The notes: generated by a model not told the origin, from the letters alone. A DNA stretch of 33,366 nt from Gloeomargaritaceae cyanobacterium C42_A2020_066 (GCA_015272465.1 JACYLR010000217.1:1-33366); one strand, 5' to 3'. Shown: positions 6,883 to 13,500, numbered from the stretch's first letter. Numbers and translations are program-made.

Positions 6883-8079
6883 ATGCTTACGGATGCCAAA
6901 ATACGGGCCTTGAAGCCCGGCGAAAAGATCGTCAGGGTGTATGACTCCCACGGGTTGTACATCGAGCAAGGGCGCGGCGGCCGGCCGGGCTGGAGACTGA
7001 AATATCGGTTTCACGGTAAAGAGAATCGGATCAGCTTGGGTACCTACCCGCAGGTGAGCCTAGCTGAGGCCCGCCGTCTTAGGGATGAGTACCGCGACCT
7101 GATCTACATCCAGGATGTAGACCCCGCGGTGCGGAGGAAGATCGAGCGGCAAATTAACACGCCGCCTGGTGATGCTTTCGAGCGAGTCGCCCGCGAGTGG
7201 CTAGCAGGGTTCTCTCAGGGCTGGGCACCGGCGCACACCAAAACCGTTGTAGACCGCCTAGAGAAGGATGTCTTTCCCTGGCTAGGCGGCCGGCCGATGG
7301 GGCAGATTACCGCCCCCGATGTCCTCGGCGTTGTCAAGCAGGTTGAGGGTCGGGGAGCGCTGGAGACTGCACACCGCGTTCTGGGCATCATTAACCAGGT
7401 TTTTCGGTATGGCATCAGCACCCAGCGCTGCACCCAAAAACCAGCGGTTGCGCTACGGGGTGCGTTGCCACCTGCCAGGGGGGAGCATCTAGCGGCGGTC
7501 ACTGATCCGGTGAAGCTGGGTCATGTGTTGCGAACCATCGATGCTTATCCTGGCTCCCTTGTGGTGCGTTGTGCCCTGCGGATGGCTCCCCTGGTGTTTG
7601 TCAGACCGGGGGAACTGCGGGCTATGCGGTGGTCAGAGATCGACTGGGATAAGTGCGAATGGCGCTACCAGTTGAGCAAAACCCACGGCGATCACATTGT
7701 CCCCCTGGCTACCCAGGCGCTCGCCATCCTTGAGCAGATTCGCCCCCTCACAGCCAAGGGGGAGTATGTTTTTCCCACACCGCGGGCAATGACTAGGCCC
7801 CTCTCCCCTGCGGCGCTTTCCTCGGCTCTAAAGTCGCTGGGGCTGGGGGAGGAAATGACGCCCCACGGGTTCAGGGCAACCGCTCGGACACTACTTGATG
7901 AGGTTCTGGAGTTCCCGCCGCACATCATTGAGCATCAGCTAGGCCACAAGGTACGCGACCCCCTAGGACGGGCCTACAACCGGACAAGGCACCTGGAACA
8001 ACGCCGGGAAATGATGCAGCGCTGGGCTGACTATCTGGATGAGTTGAGGGGGCAGCGAGGGGGTCAAGATGGCCGGTGA
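6883..8079 (+). CDS. tyrosine-type site-specific integrase (P4 type, DUF4102 arm domain)
   Basis: This enzyme catalyses integration and excision of the element at tRNA-Ser. Residues 1-90 match the DUF4102 arm-binding domain (LTDAKIRALKPGEK, then YIEQGRGGRPGWRLKYRF and SLGTYPQVSLAEAR). Residues 97-180 are the core-binding domain. The catalytic residues are all visible: R241 in RPGELR, K266 in SKTHG, H328 and R331 in HGFRAT, H355 in HQLGH and nucleophile Y365 in AYNRT. At 398 residues it is full length and intact. It starts at ATG 6883, about 200 bp from the attL core, without a strong ribosome site. Its last 11 bases overlap the next gene, so the two are probably translated together. Confidence 0.93.
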   Translation: MLTDAKIRALKPGEKIVRVYDSHGLYIEQGRGGRPGWRLKYRFHGKENRISLGTYPQVSLAEARRLRDEYRDLIYIQDVDPAVRRKIERQINTPPGDAFERVAREWLAGFSQGWAPAHTKTVVDRLEKDVFPWLGGRPMGQITAPDVLGVVKQVEGRGALETAHRVLGIINQVFRYGISTQRCTQKPAVALRGALPPARGEHLAAVTDPVKLGHVLRTIDAYPGSLVVRCALRMAPLVFVRPGELRAMRWSEIDWDKCEWRYQLSKTHGDHIVPLATQALAILEQIRPLTAKGEYVFPTPRAMTRPLSPAALSSALKSLGLGEEMTPHGFRATARTLLDEVLEFPPHIIEHQLGHKVRDPLGRAYNRTRHLEQRREMMQRWADYLDELRGQRGGQDGR

Positions 8080-8722
8080 GAGTTGGCTTAGGGAGGATAC
8101 CAAAGAGGCCCTACTTGCATTTCTGAAAGATCAAGAAAGTCACCAATGGCTGGAGTGCTTCACTGATGATTTTCAGATGGGCAGAATGATGGCCGATCCC
8201 CTGGAGTTGTCGCGATGGATTACGAATCCCCAAGGCATCAACAATGACATCCCAACCAATAGCCCTATGGGGCAGAATACGCACCACCGAGACTGCCTCA
8301 TAGCAGAGCGGTTCATTCATAGGATGGGCTACCCCAGTTTCAGGCTGGAGATGGTGACACTCAGAGACTGGAAGCCGGTGCGCATAGCACTCAAATCAGA
8401 CTGGAAACTGATTGACTGTGAGGCTCGTTTGTGGCTGGCTGCCTGGCGGATGATCGGTCAATTAGGGTTGATTCATCAGATGTGCGAAATGAACGAGTTC
8501 CCAGAGGATGAACCTATCGGGTTCGGTGGTCAGTCTATCCAATTGTTCAAGGGTCTCCTGATGGAGAGTGGTCTGATCCGTCTATACGTGGCACGTTCTC
8601 GTGACGGACGGAGGTGGTCATCGCATGGGGAGCACGGATATATTCCTTATCTTCAGTGCCAGAATCGGAAGCTGGAAAGCCGTCTCAGGAGAGAATCCCC
8701 TCGAAACCCAAACCCCCATTAG
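8069..8722 (+). CDS. hypothetical protein of the integrated element (217 aa)
   Basis: It starts inside the end of the integrase gene (11-base overlap), which suggests translational coupling. I recognise no family. It is soluble, rich in Trp, Met and charged residues, with a DxE-type acidic stretch (WKLIDCEARLWLAAWR) in the middle and a basic C-terminus (CQNRKLESRLRRESPR). No membrane segment or signal peptide is seen. It lacks GGCCGGCC motifs, as does the whole 7.3-9.6 kb stretch, so it may have a different origin from the flanking parts of the element. Possible roles in such a position (excision control, host-phage interaction, defence cargo) are guesses. Confidence 0.6.
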   Translation: MAGESWLREDTKEALLAFLKDQESHQWLECFTDDFQMGRMMADPLELSRWITNPQGINNDIPTNSPMGQNTHHRDCLIAERFIHRMGYPSFRLEMVTLRDWKPVRIALKSDWKLIDCEARLWLAAWRMIGQLGLIHQMCEMNEFPEDEPIGFGGQSIQLFKGLLMESGLIRLYVARSRDGRRWSSHGEHGYIPYLQCQNRKLESRLRRESPRNPNPH

Positions 8723-9012
8723 AGCCACCCTTCAACCCTAGGTGGTACCCAGTGGCAGCGGAGGTGATCCGAGCACTCGATACCATGCTCCCCAGGATGG
8801 GGAGATATGCCAGGGATAAGGACTACCAGAAACTAGCTGGCCTGCGCCCCTACTTCAAGGAAATTGTCGATGCACGTTCAGCCGTGGTGAAGGTGTTAAG
8901 ACCCGGCCATCCGGTTGACCTAGATGGTAGCGAAAATCACCAAGGTAGACGCCAAAAAGTGAAATATAGGCCCCGTAATCCCCGTGACATCGACGTTAGC
9001 GGGAAAGGTTGA
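8614..9012 (+). CDS. hypothetical protein of the integrated element (up to 132 aa)
   Basis: The frame overlaps the end of the preceding gene by 109 bases from GTG 8614, which has a GGACGGAG run just before it. GTG 8656 or GTG 8752 are alternative starts. The body begins with a Pro-rich linker (PSKPKPPLEPPFNPRWYP), then a helical region (EVIRALDTMLPRMGRYARDK, then YQKLAGLRPYFKEIVDARSA), then a basic tail. No family is recognised. The large overlap could mean that the two frames were once one gene split by a frameshift, or that the true start is later. It is probably co-transcribed with the integrase. Confidence 0.5.
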   Translation: MVIAWGARIYSLSSVPESEAGKPSQERIPSKPKPPLEPPFNPRWYPVAAEVIRALDTMLPRMGRYARDKDYQKLAGLRPYFKEIVDARSAVVKVLRPGHPVDLDGSENHQGRRQKVKYRPRNPRDIDVSGKG

Positions 9013-9079
9013 TTTTCGTGCATAGTCACCATGAAGGACGCTTGGGATAATCCTAATAACTCAATTTAGGTGCCGAGTC

Positions 9080-9310
9080 ATGTTGGGAAACACCAAGGAA
9101 CTCGCTAATGACTTAGCAAAGCGCCGCTACCTTGACCTGCCCGAAGTGCTGGAAATCTTCAGGCTGAGCCGCACAACTTGGTATCAGGGCATCAAGTTGG
9201 GCCGCTATCCCAAGCCGATCAAAGTAGGCCAGCGCCGGGTCGTTTGGCGCGCTGCCGACCTTGAGGCCCTAGCCCAACGCCTGGAGGGTGGGGCCGATGC
9301 TGAATCTTGA
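9080..9310 (+). CDS. AlpA-family phage regulator / excisionase-like protein
   Basis: This 76-residue protein has the AlpA/MerR-like winged helix-turn-helix: RYLDLPEVLEIFRLSRTTWY, then QGIKLGRYPKPIKVGQRRVV, then WRAADLEALAQRL. AlpA proteins of P4-like islands bind DNA near the integrase gene and promote excision or integrase expression. It starts at ATG 9080 with AGGTG about nine bases upstream. Its stop overlaps the start of the next gene (ATG 9297), so the two are coupled. Together with the integrase and the primase-helicase it defines the core of the element. Confidence 0.8.
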   Translation: MLGNTKELANDLAKRRYLDLPEVLEIFRLSRTTWYQGIKLGRYPKPIKVGQRRVVWRAADLEALAQRLEGGADAES

Positions 9311-9680
9311 CGACGCCTGGGGCGAATGGATGCCACCCCGCAGGGCCTCACGCGTCCTGGGCGTGACCCCTGAGTTCCTGCGGGATATGCGCCTCAAGGG
9401 GAAGTGGCTGGAGCACTACCACTTCAGCTTTGTCAAGCCATCCAGGCAGCATTTCTACAATGTGCCGCTTTGCCGACACTACCTAGCCTGCGGCGGGTTT
9501 ACCAGGTTGCACTGGGCCGCCGTCCATGAGTACTGGCATTCCCTACCCCGCCCCCGCCCCAAGCTGCCCGACTTCCTCCCAGAGGTCGCCGATAACGCCT
9601 GGCATCCATCGACCCCCGGCCGGCCGCTGCCCCCGGCCCAAAAAAATACCCCGGCGGCGTCGCACGGGGAAGGGCAGTAA
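9297..9680 (+). CDS. small HTH-like hypothetical protein of the element
   Basis: It starts at ATG 9297 inside the end of the AlpA gene, with GGAGGGTGGGG just before it, so it is translationally coupled. The N-terminal third resembles a helix-turn-helix (PRRASRVLGVTPEFLRDMRL), and the C-terminal 40 residues are Pro-rich and low in complexity, carrying a GGCCGGCC motif that encodes GRP. The family is not recognised. Similar small proteins between AlpA and the primase in phage islands are often DNA-binding accessory factors, but that is analogy. Confidence 0.6.
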   Translation: MLNLDDAWGEWMPPRRASRVLGVTPEFLRDMRLKGKWLEHYHFSFVKPSRQHFYNVPLCRHYLACGGFTRLHWAAVHEYWHSLPRPRPKLPDFLPEVADNAWHPSTPGRPLPPAQKNTPAASHGEGQ

Positions 9681-9710
9681 ACATTCGAAAACTTACCCCC
9701 ACACTACACC

Positions 9711-10609
9711 ATGAGCCGCCGAAACGGTCACGCACCCCAGCCAACGATTGCCCCCGACACCCACGTACATCGGCCGACACCCCCGGCCGGCCGGGCAATC
9801 CACCCCCGGCACCGTCAAGAATGGCTCGATTCTGGGGTGTCCCCCGACATCATCGAGCGCAACGTACGCAGCACTAATGACCCCAGGGAAGTTGACGAAC
9901 TGCTGAACCGCAACACGGATCGCCGGTGGCGGCACTCAGATAACCTTGTCCCCGCCTGGGTAGTCGACGGACTAGATCCCAGTTCAGGGGAGCGGTGGGG
10001 ACTGGGGGTATAGGTCAAGCCTGACAACCCACCCCCCAAACTGGACAAGGCCGGCCGGTAATCGGCACCGATGGCCAGCTCAAGCTCAATAAGTACCTGG
10101 GAGCCGCCGGGGAACCCACGGAGCCACTGTTTTTAGATAACGGGGTATTGGGGTTCTGGCCGGCGACCCTGGCAAACCCAACCACTCCTATCCACATTGT
10201 TGAAGGTGCTGAGAAAGCGGCGGCACTGCTGAGCAGGGGCCTAGCCGCGATCAGCATCTCCGGCTGTTGGAACGGCCAAAAGGCGGGCAAGCTGAACAAG
10301 CTGATCAGAAAGTTCGCCGCCAAAGGCCGGCCGGCCTATCTGTGGCCAGATCAGGATTGGCATGACAAGGGCCTGGTGCGGAAAGGCTGGGCCACCCTGG
10401 GGTGACTGTTGGCTAGAGCCGGTTGCGATGTCCACGTCTGTAACTGGGATAAAAACTTCAAGGGCATCGATGATTACCTAGCTGCCCACCCTGGGGAGGA
10501 TGTCCACGAGTTTGTAGAGTTTGCTGATCCATTCAAGGAATGGGCATCTGACGCCCGCGAACTGGATCGTGAGCAGTGAGCGGGCATAGTCAACCTTGAT
10601 CTTGACGGG
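9711..10609 (+). pseudogene. N-terminal half of a DUF3854/TOPRIM primase fused to VapE-type helicase, broken
   Basis: Frame pieces from ATG 9711 to the helicase region read as one protein. First comes RHRQEWLDSGVSPDIIERNV and VDGLDPSSGERWG, typical of the DUF3854 primase start, then VKPDNPPPKLDKAG. A shift follows at the GGCCGGCC at 10050-10058, then VIGTDGQLKLNKYLG, PIHIVEGAEKAAALL and YLWPDQDW, the TOPRIM-like acidic Glu and DxD. The frame is stopped by TAG at 10011, needs one extra base near 10055, and carries TGA at 10403 and TGA at 10577 before joining the helicase frame. Between the stops the protein sequence is well kept (DKNFKGIDDYLAAHPG). TOPRIM/DUF3854 proteins prime replication of mobile elements. 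The likely state is recent decay; recoding is an untested alternative. Confidence 0.7.
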
Positions 10610-12115
10610 TTGCTACGCCTGTTTCGGGGCCTGTACGGCGAGCGGCTCCAGTTCAACGCACTAAACCAGTCCTGCGAACTGGATGGGGAACCGCTAGACC
10701 CCGACCTGGTGCATGTGGAACTAGGCGATCGGTTCAACGTCCGGGCCGGCCGGGAAAACGTGGTAGACACCCTCAACTATCTGTGCAAGCAGCGGGCCTA
10801 CAACCCAGTCGTTGAGTACCTAGACAAGGTTGCGGCGGCGGTGGAGCCGGGGGACATCGACAATATGGCCACCAAGTACCTGCACATTTCCGAATCTGAC
10901 CCACTGGTAGCGCTACGCAACGCCCAGGTACGGAAGTTTTTGATCTGCTGTGTAGCCCGCGCCTATCGGCCTGGGTGCAAGGTTGACACTGCCCTCATCC
11001 TCCAGGGCCGCCAGAACCTTTGGAAGTCCTCATTTTTCAGGGTTCTAGGAGGTGCCTGGTTTGACGATTCGATGGGGTTGATTGAGAACAAGGACGATCT
11101 GATGATCGCCCACAAGTGCTGGATTCAGGAGTGGTCAGAGTTTGATTACGTGTCTGGCCAGCGGCACGCCAGTCAAATCAAGGCATTCCTGAGCCGCCAG
11201 TCCGACACCTTCAGGCCACCCTACGGCCGTAGTGCCAAGACTTACCCCCGGCGCTTTGTCATCTGCGGCACGACCAACCAAACCGAGTTCCTAAATGACC
11301 CCACAGGGAGCCGCCGATTCTGGGTTATCCCCGTCAGCCAGCTGATTGACATCCAGGCCCTGGAGCGGGATCGGGATGCCATCTGGAGCGCCGCGGTCCA
11401 CGCCTATCGCAACGGTGAGCAATGGTGGCTGACCCCGGATGAGTTTGCCCAGTCCGAGGATGCCAACAGGGACTACCAGGCCAGCGACCCCTGGACGGAT
11501 GACATCGCCGCCTATGTGGCCAGCCGCCAGAGCGTGACGGTCAAGGAAATCCTCAAGGCCCTGGATGTGGACAGCGGTCAGCAGACTAAAGCCCACGAAA
11601 ACCGGATCGCTGCCATCCTCAAGGCCCAGGGCTGGGAGAAGTCGCGCCGTAGCGAAGGTGGTACCAGACAGAAATGCTGGAAACGGGAAACTCTTGGGGA
11701 GAAGGTGGTGCCAGGTGGTACCACCAACCCTGAAACTCCCGCTCCATCGACATTAGAGCCTGGCACCACCCCCCTAAATGAGGTGGGGCCACCTGGTACC
11801 ACCCCTGGGGTAAGTGGTGCCAACGCAACCGAGGGACTGGTACCACCCCTACCCGACTTGGTACCACCTAGTACCATCCCTACAGGGGGGGTGGTGCCAC
11901 CCAAAAATCCCGACAACACGGGCATTACAGCCGACCTGGTACCACCTGGTACCACCCCTAGCCCAACACTTTCCCAGGCAAGTGAAAAAACGGACGCCCC
12001 TGGGTTCGCGTCACCTGTCACCGATGCACTGGTGACGCGTGAAAACCTATCGGTGACACCCTCAAGCATCGATGGAGACGGACATGAGGGAACGCGTTAC
12101 CGATGTCACCGATAG
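10610..12115 (+). CDS. VapE-like superfamily 3 type helicase domain, C-terminal part of the replication protein
   Basis: This 501-residue frame (TTG 10610; the same frame continues upstream to a TGA at 10577) contains the VapE/DUF5906-type P-loop ATPase. TALILQGRQNLWKSSFFRVL is the P-loop (residues 133-140), WIQEWSEFDY the Walker B region, and FVICGTTNQTEFLNDPTGSR the sensor region with an Arg finger, followed by RRFWVIP. VapE proteins are replicative helicases of phages and satellite islands. The P-loop lacks the usual Gly before Lys (Trp138 instead). From residue 350 to the end is a Pro/Gly/Thr-rich linker whose DNA is packed with GGTACC repeats. The frame ends at TAG 12113 but continues sensibly beyond. 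It is probably the helicase half of a once larger protein. Confidence 0.75.
   Translation: MLRLFRGLYGERLQFNALNQSCELDGEPLDPDLVHVELGDRFNVRAGRENVVDTLNYLCKQRAYNPVVEYLDKVAAAVEPGDIDNMATKYLHISESDPLVALRNAQVRKFLICCVARAYRPGCKVDTALILQGRQNLWKSSFFRVLGGAWFDDSMGLIENKDDLMIAHKCWIQEWSEFDYVSGQRHASQIKAFLSRQSDTFRPPYGRSAKTYPRRFVICGTTNQTEFLNDPTGSRRFWVIPVSQLIDIQALERDRDAIWSAAVHAYRNGEQWWLTPDEFAQSEDANRDYQASDPWTDDIAAYVASRQSVTVKEILKALDVDSGQQTKAHENRIAAILKAQGWEKSRRSEGGTRQKCWKRETLGEKVVPGGTTNPETPAPSTLEPGTTPLNEVGPPGTTPGVSGANATEGLVPPLPDLVPPSTIPTGGVVPPKNPDNTGITADLVPPGTTPSPTLSQASEKTDAPGFASPVTDALVTRENLSVTPSSIDGDGHEGTRYRCHR
11660..11954. repeat. cluster of GGTACC-centred repeats inside the helicase gene
   Basis: Seven exact GGTACC copies start at 11660, 11717, 11795, 11839, 11860, 11939 and 11949, most inside a wider TGGTACCACC. 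Variants GGTGCC or GGCACC lie near 11707, 11762, 11816 and 11893. The copies fall in a region coding for a repeated LVPPGTTP-like linker. Satellite and P4-type elements often have their replication origin as iterons in or beside the primase gene, so these may be initiator-binding sites. Repetition of a low-complexity peptide is the alternative. Confidence 0.65.
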
Positions 12116-12118
12116 GTT
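12044..12118. repeat. 15-bp perfect inverted repeat at the end of the helicase gene
   Basis: AACCTATCGGTGACA (12044-12058) and its exact complement TGTCACCGATAGGTT (12104-12118) flank 45 bases. Another GTCACCGAT lies at 12016-12024, so the motif occurs three times within about 100 bp. The arrangement fits a binding site for a replication or regulatory protein, or a folded RNA. Confidence 0.7.
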
Positions 12119-12334
12119 CAACACTTTCCTGAATCACAGAAAAACGGCCGGCCGTTCCAGGTAGGTGACTTGGTTCGGTACACGGGCGGTCACGGGCCAG
12201 CCCTGTGCGTTTGGGCCAGAGTCCCCCACGCCACCGTGATCAGGGTTGAGGGCGAGCAAGTCATCGTCAAGGCTGAGGGCTGGGCAGTCGAGCGACCGTA
12301 CCCCGCCAAAGACTTGCGGAAGCTGGGTGCATGA
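12116..12334 (+). pseudogene. possible C-terminal tail of the helicase beyond TAG 12113 (SH3-like fragment)
   Basis: The helicase frame continues past its TAG without another stop to TGA at 12332. It encodes FQVGDLVRYTGGHGPALCVW, then VIRVEGEQVIVKAEGWAVER, a pattern like a small SH3/KOW-type beta-barrel. The TGA overlaps ATG 12331 of the following frame (ATGA). The tail therefore looks like real former coding sequence separated by a stop or a local frameshift. Alone it has only a TTG start (12167). Confidence 0.4.
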
Positions 12335-12441
12335 TCCGCCACATCCTACGCCCAACCGTGGGCCGCTACAACCCAAGCCCAAGGTCACCCCCAACCCGGC
12401 CGGCCGGCCATCCGCTCCCAAGTTCCCCGGAGGAACCCGCC

Positions 12442-12585
12442 ATGAATGAAGTTGATCAACTCAAACTCAAGATCGCCAATCTACTCGCCGAGCAAATCCA
12501 GGCTGAGATAGCCACCGCCGCCGCAGAGCAGGCAGGCCCCTGCGAGCTATACACCGGTGATGATGACCTGGTGTATGCGGTCTAG
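12442..12585 (+). CDS. small hypothetical protein (47 aa)
   Basis: ATG 12442 follows GGAGGA with seven bases of spacing, a strong ribosome site. The frame is open upstream to ATG 12331, but that extension is Pro-rich and lacks a ribosome site. The product is a short amphipathic helix (VDQLKLKIANLLAEQIQAEI, then ATAAAEQ) with an acidic C-terminal tail (ELYTGDDDLVYAV). No family is recognised. Its place between the replication gene and the coiled-coil membrane gene suggests an accessory of the element. Confidence 0.5.
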   Translation: MNEVDQLKLKIANLLAEQIQAEIATAAAEQAGPCELYTGDDDLVYAV

Positions 12586-12633
12586 CCCAGCCGAAAATGG
12601 CCCATCCCATTGCACTCTGATGGTCGGGGAACC

Positions 12634-12673
12634 TGGGAAGAAGTGGGAAGAGGTGGGATGACCTGGGATGACT
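12634..12673 (+). repeat. four 10-bp tandem repeats, TGGGAWGANN
   Basis: Units start at 12634, 12644, 12654 and 12664: TGGGAAGAAG, TGGGAAGAGG, TGGGATGACC, TGGGATGACT. The period is exactly 10 bases, so all units face the same side of the helix. A related copy in the opposite direction lies at 12602-12611 (CCATCCCATT). The array sits in the 124-bp gap 36 bases upstream of the coiled-coil membrane gene and may bind a regulator or initiator cooperatively. Confidence 0.75.
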
Positions 12674-12709
12674 GGCCTATCGTAGAGGGGTAGCCCTCTG
12701 CCCTCTGCC

Positions 12710-13084
12710 ATGACCCAGGCCACAGACCCCACTACCGGTGATGTTCTGAACCGCCTAGACCGGTTAACCACGGCGGTAGAGGCCATAGGCCATTCACTGC
12801 AAGAATCCAAGCTAGAGGCCCGTGTATACCAGGCTGAAACGACCCAGAAGCTGGCGGCCATTGACCAGCGGATCACAGACCTAGATAGGCGGATGGATCA
12901 GCGGATCGGAGACCTGGAGAAGCGCATAGATCAGCGGTTTGATGACGTTGATCAGAGACTCGATCGCACTGATAAGCGCCTAGATACTCAAGAGGGCCGT
13001 TTCTGGGGTTTCGTGGCAATCATCGTGACTGCCCTGATCGGTCTACTGGGCAAGCTGGCATTCTTCCCCAGTGGCCCCGTCTAG
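12710..13084 (+). CDS. coiled-coil protein with C-terminal membrane anchor
   Basis: This 124-residue protein has a long heptad region (residues about 15-98) with repeated units such as IDQRITDLDRRMDQRIGDLE and KRIDQRFDDVDQRLDRTDKR, then one membrane segment (about 100-119, FVAIIVTALIGLLGKLAFF) and a short tail. The layout (coiled coil plus C-terminal anchor) resembles XhlA-like or Bdr-like phage and cell-surface proteins, but I see no decisive family motif. It starts at ATG 12710, after the 10-bp repeat array. It is the last intact gene of the element and a candidate cargo or host-interaction protein (lysis, exclusion or membrane tethering), all inference. Confidence 0.7.
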   Translation: MTQATDPTTGDVLNRLDRLTTAVEAIGHSLQESKLEARVYQAETTQKLAAIDQRITDLDRRMDQRIGDLEKRIDQRFDDVDQRLDRTDKRLDTQEGRFWGFVAIIVTALIGLLGKLAFFPSGPV

Positions 13085-13487
13085 GTTTTCCCGTGATCAT
13101 CTGAGTGAAGAATGCAGTGCCGATATAGTCTAGCCCTACAGGCCCCGCCCCGCCGGGGTTCTAGCCATTGGTGAAGAATGACCAGGTGCTCCCACCTGGT
13201 GGCCTCAATCTGGCCATTGCTCAGCATCGCTCGCAGGCAGGGCCGGCCGGCGCTCGACAGCCTCAGCGTTCACAACTGAGGGGGTAGCGTCATCGTCGGG
13301 GATGAGCGCGACATAGGTTGTTGCCTGAAAGTAGCGCCGGGCATCCTAGACGGCCTAGCACCACTCAGTCCCTCCCTGGATGCCCTAGAGTACTTTGCGA
13401 GTCTGGGGATAGTTTTGGGGAGAGGACGCTAAAAATCACTGAGAGCGCCCCCCGTCCCATCGGGGTTGTAGCGGTTGAGTTGGACGG
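13085..13487. other. right part of the element, no intact gene; hairpin, direct repeat and coding remnants
   Basis: No convincing intact gene is seen. A direct repeat GTGAAGAATG lies at 13105-13114 and 13171-13180, and the second copy is followed directly by a perfect eight-pair hairpin, ACCAGGTG-CTCC-CACCTGGT (13181-13200). On the minus strand 13205-13345 reads protein-like (DARRYFQATTYVALIPDDD), ending at TGA 13205-13207, but is preceded by two TAG codons. On the plus strand 13276-13431 is also open (VAPGILDGLAPLSPSLDALE) with no start. One of these may be a gene remnant. Confidence 0.4.
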
Positions 13488-13500
13488 TCTCTCTCCGTTA
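13488..13500 (+). other. attR core (13-bp repeat)
   Basis: TCTCTCTCCGTTA is identical to the tRNA-Ser end at 6669-6681. The sequence after it (TTCCCTGCTGGGCAG) should be the original downstream flank of the tRNA. Upstream bases match the tRNA T arm only loosely, so the repeat could in principle be chance. The match of the element boundaries to the gene content supports it. Confidence 0.55.

Larger units (their letters stand above)
6669..13500. mobile_element. tRNA-Ser-integrated element, about 6.8 kb, satellite- or P4-like
   Basis: A 13-bp direct repeat (TCTCTCTCCGTTA) lies at the tRNA 3' end (6669-6681) and at 13488-13500, spaced 6819 bp. Between the copies are, in order, a tyrosine integrase next to the tRNA, two overlapping unknown genes, an AlpA-type regulator, a small HTH-like protein, a TOPRIM/VapE replication gene (broken), a 47-residue protein and a coiled-coil membrane protein, all on the plus strand. 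Integrase, AlpA and primase-helicase at a tRNA are the standard core of P4-type and other phage-satellite islands. No capsid, portal, terminase, relaxase or transposase was found. The repeat is short and its flanks match poorly, so the right end is the less certain one. Confidence 0.75.
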
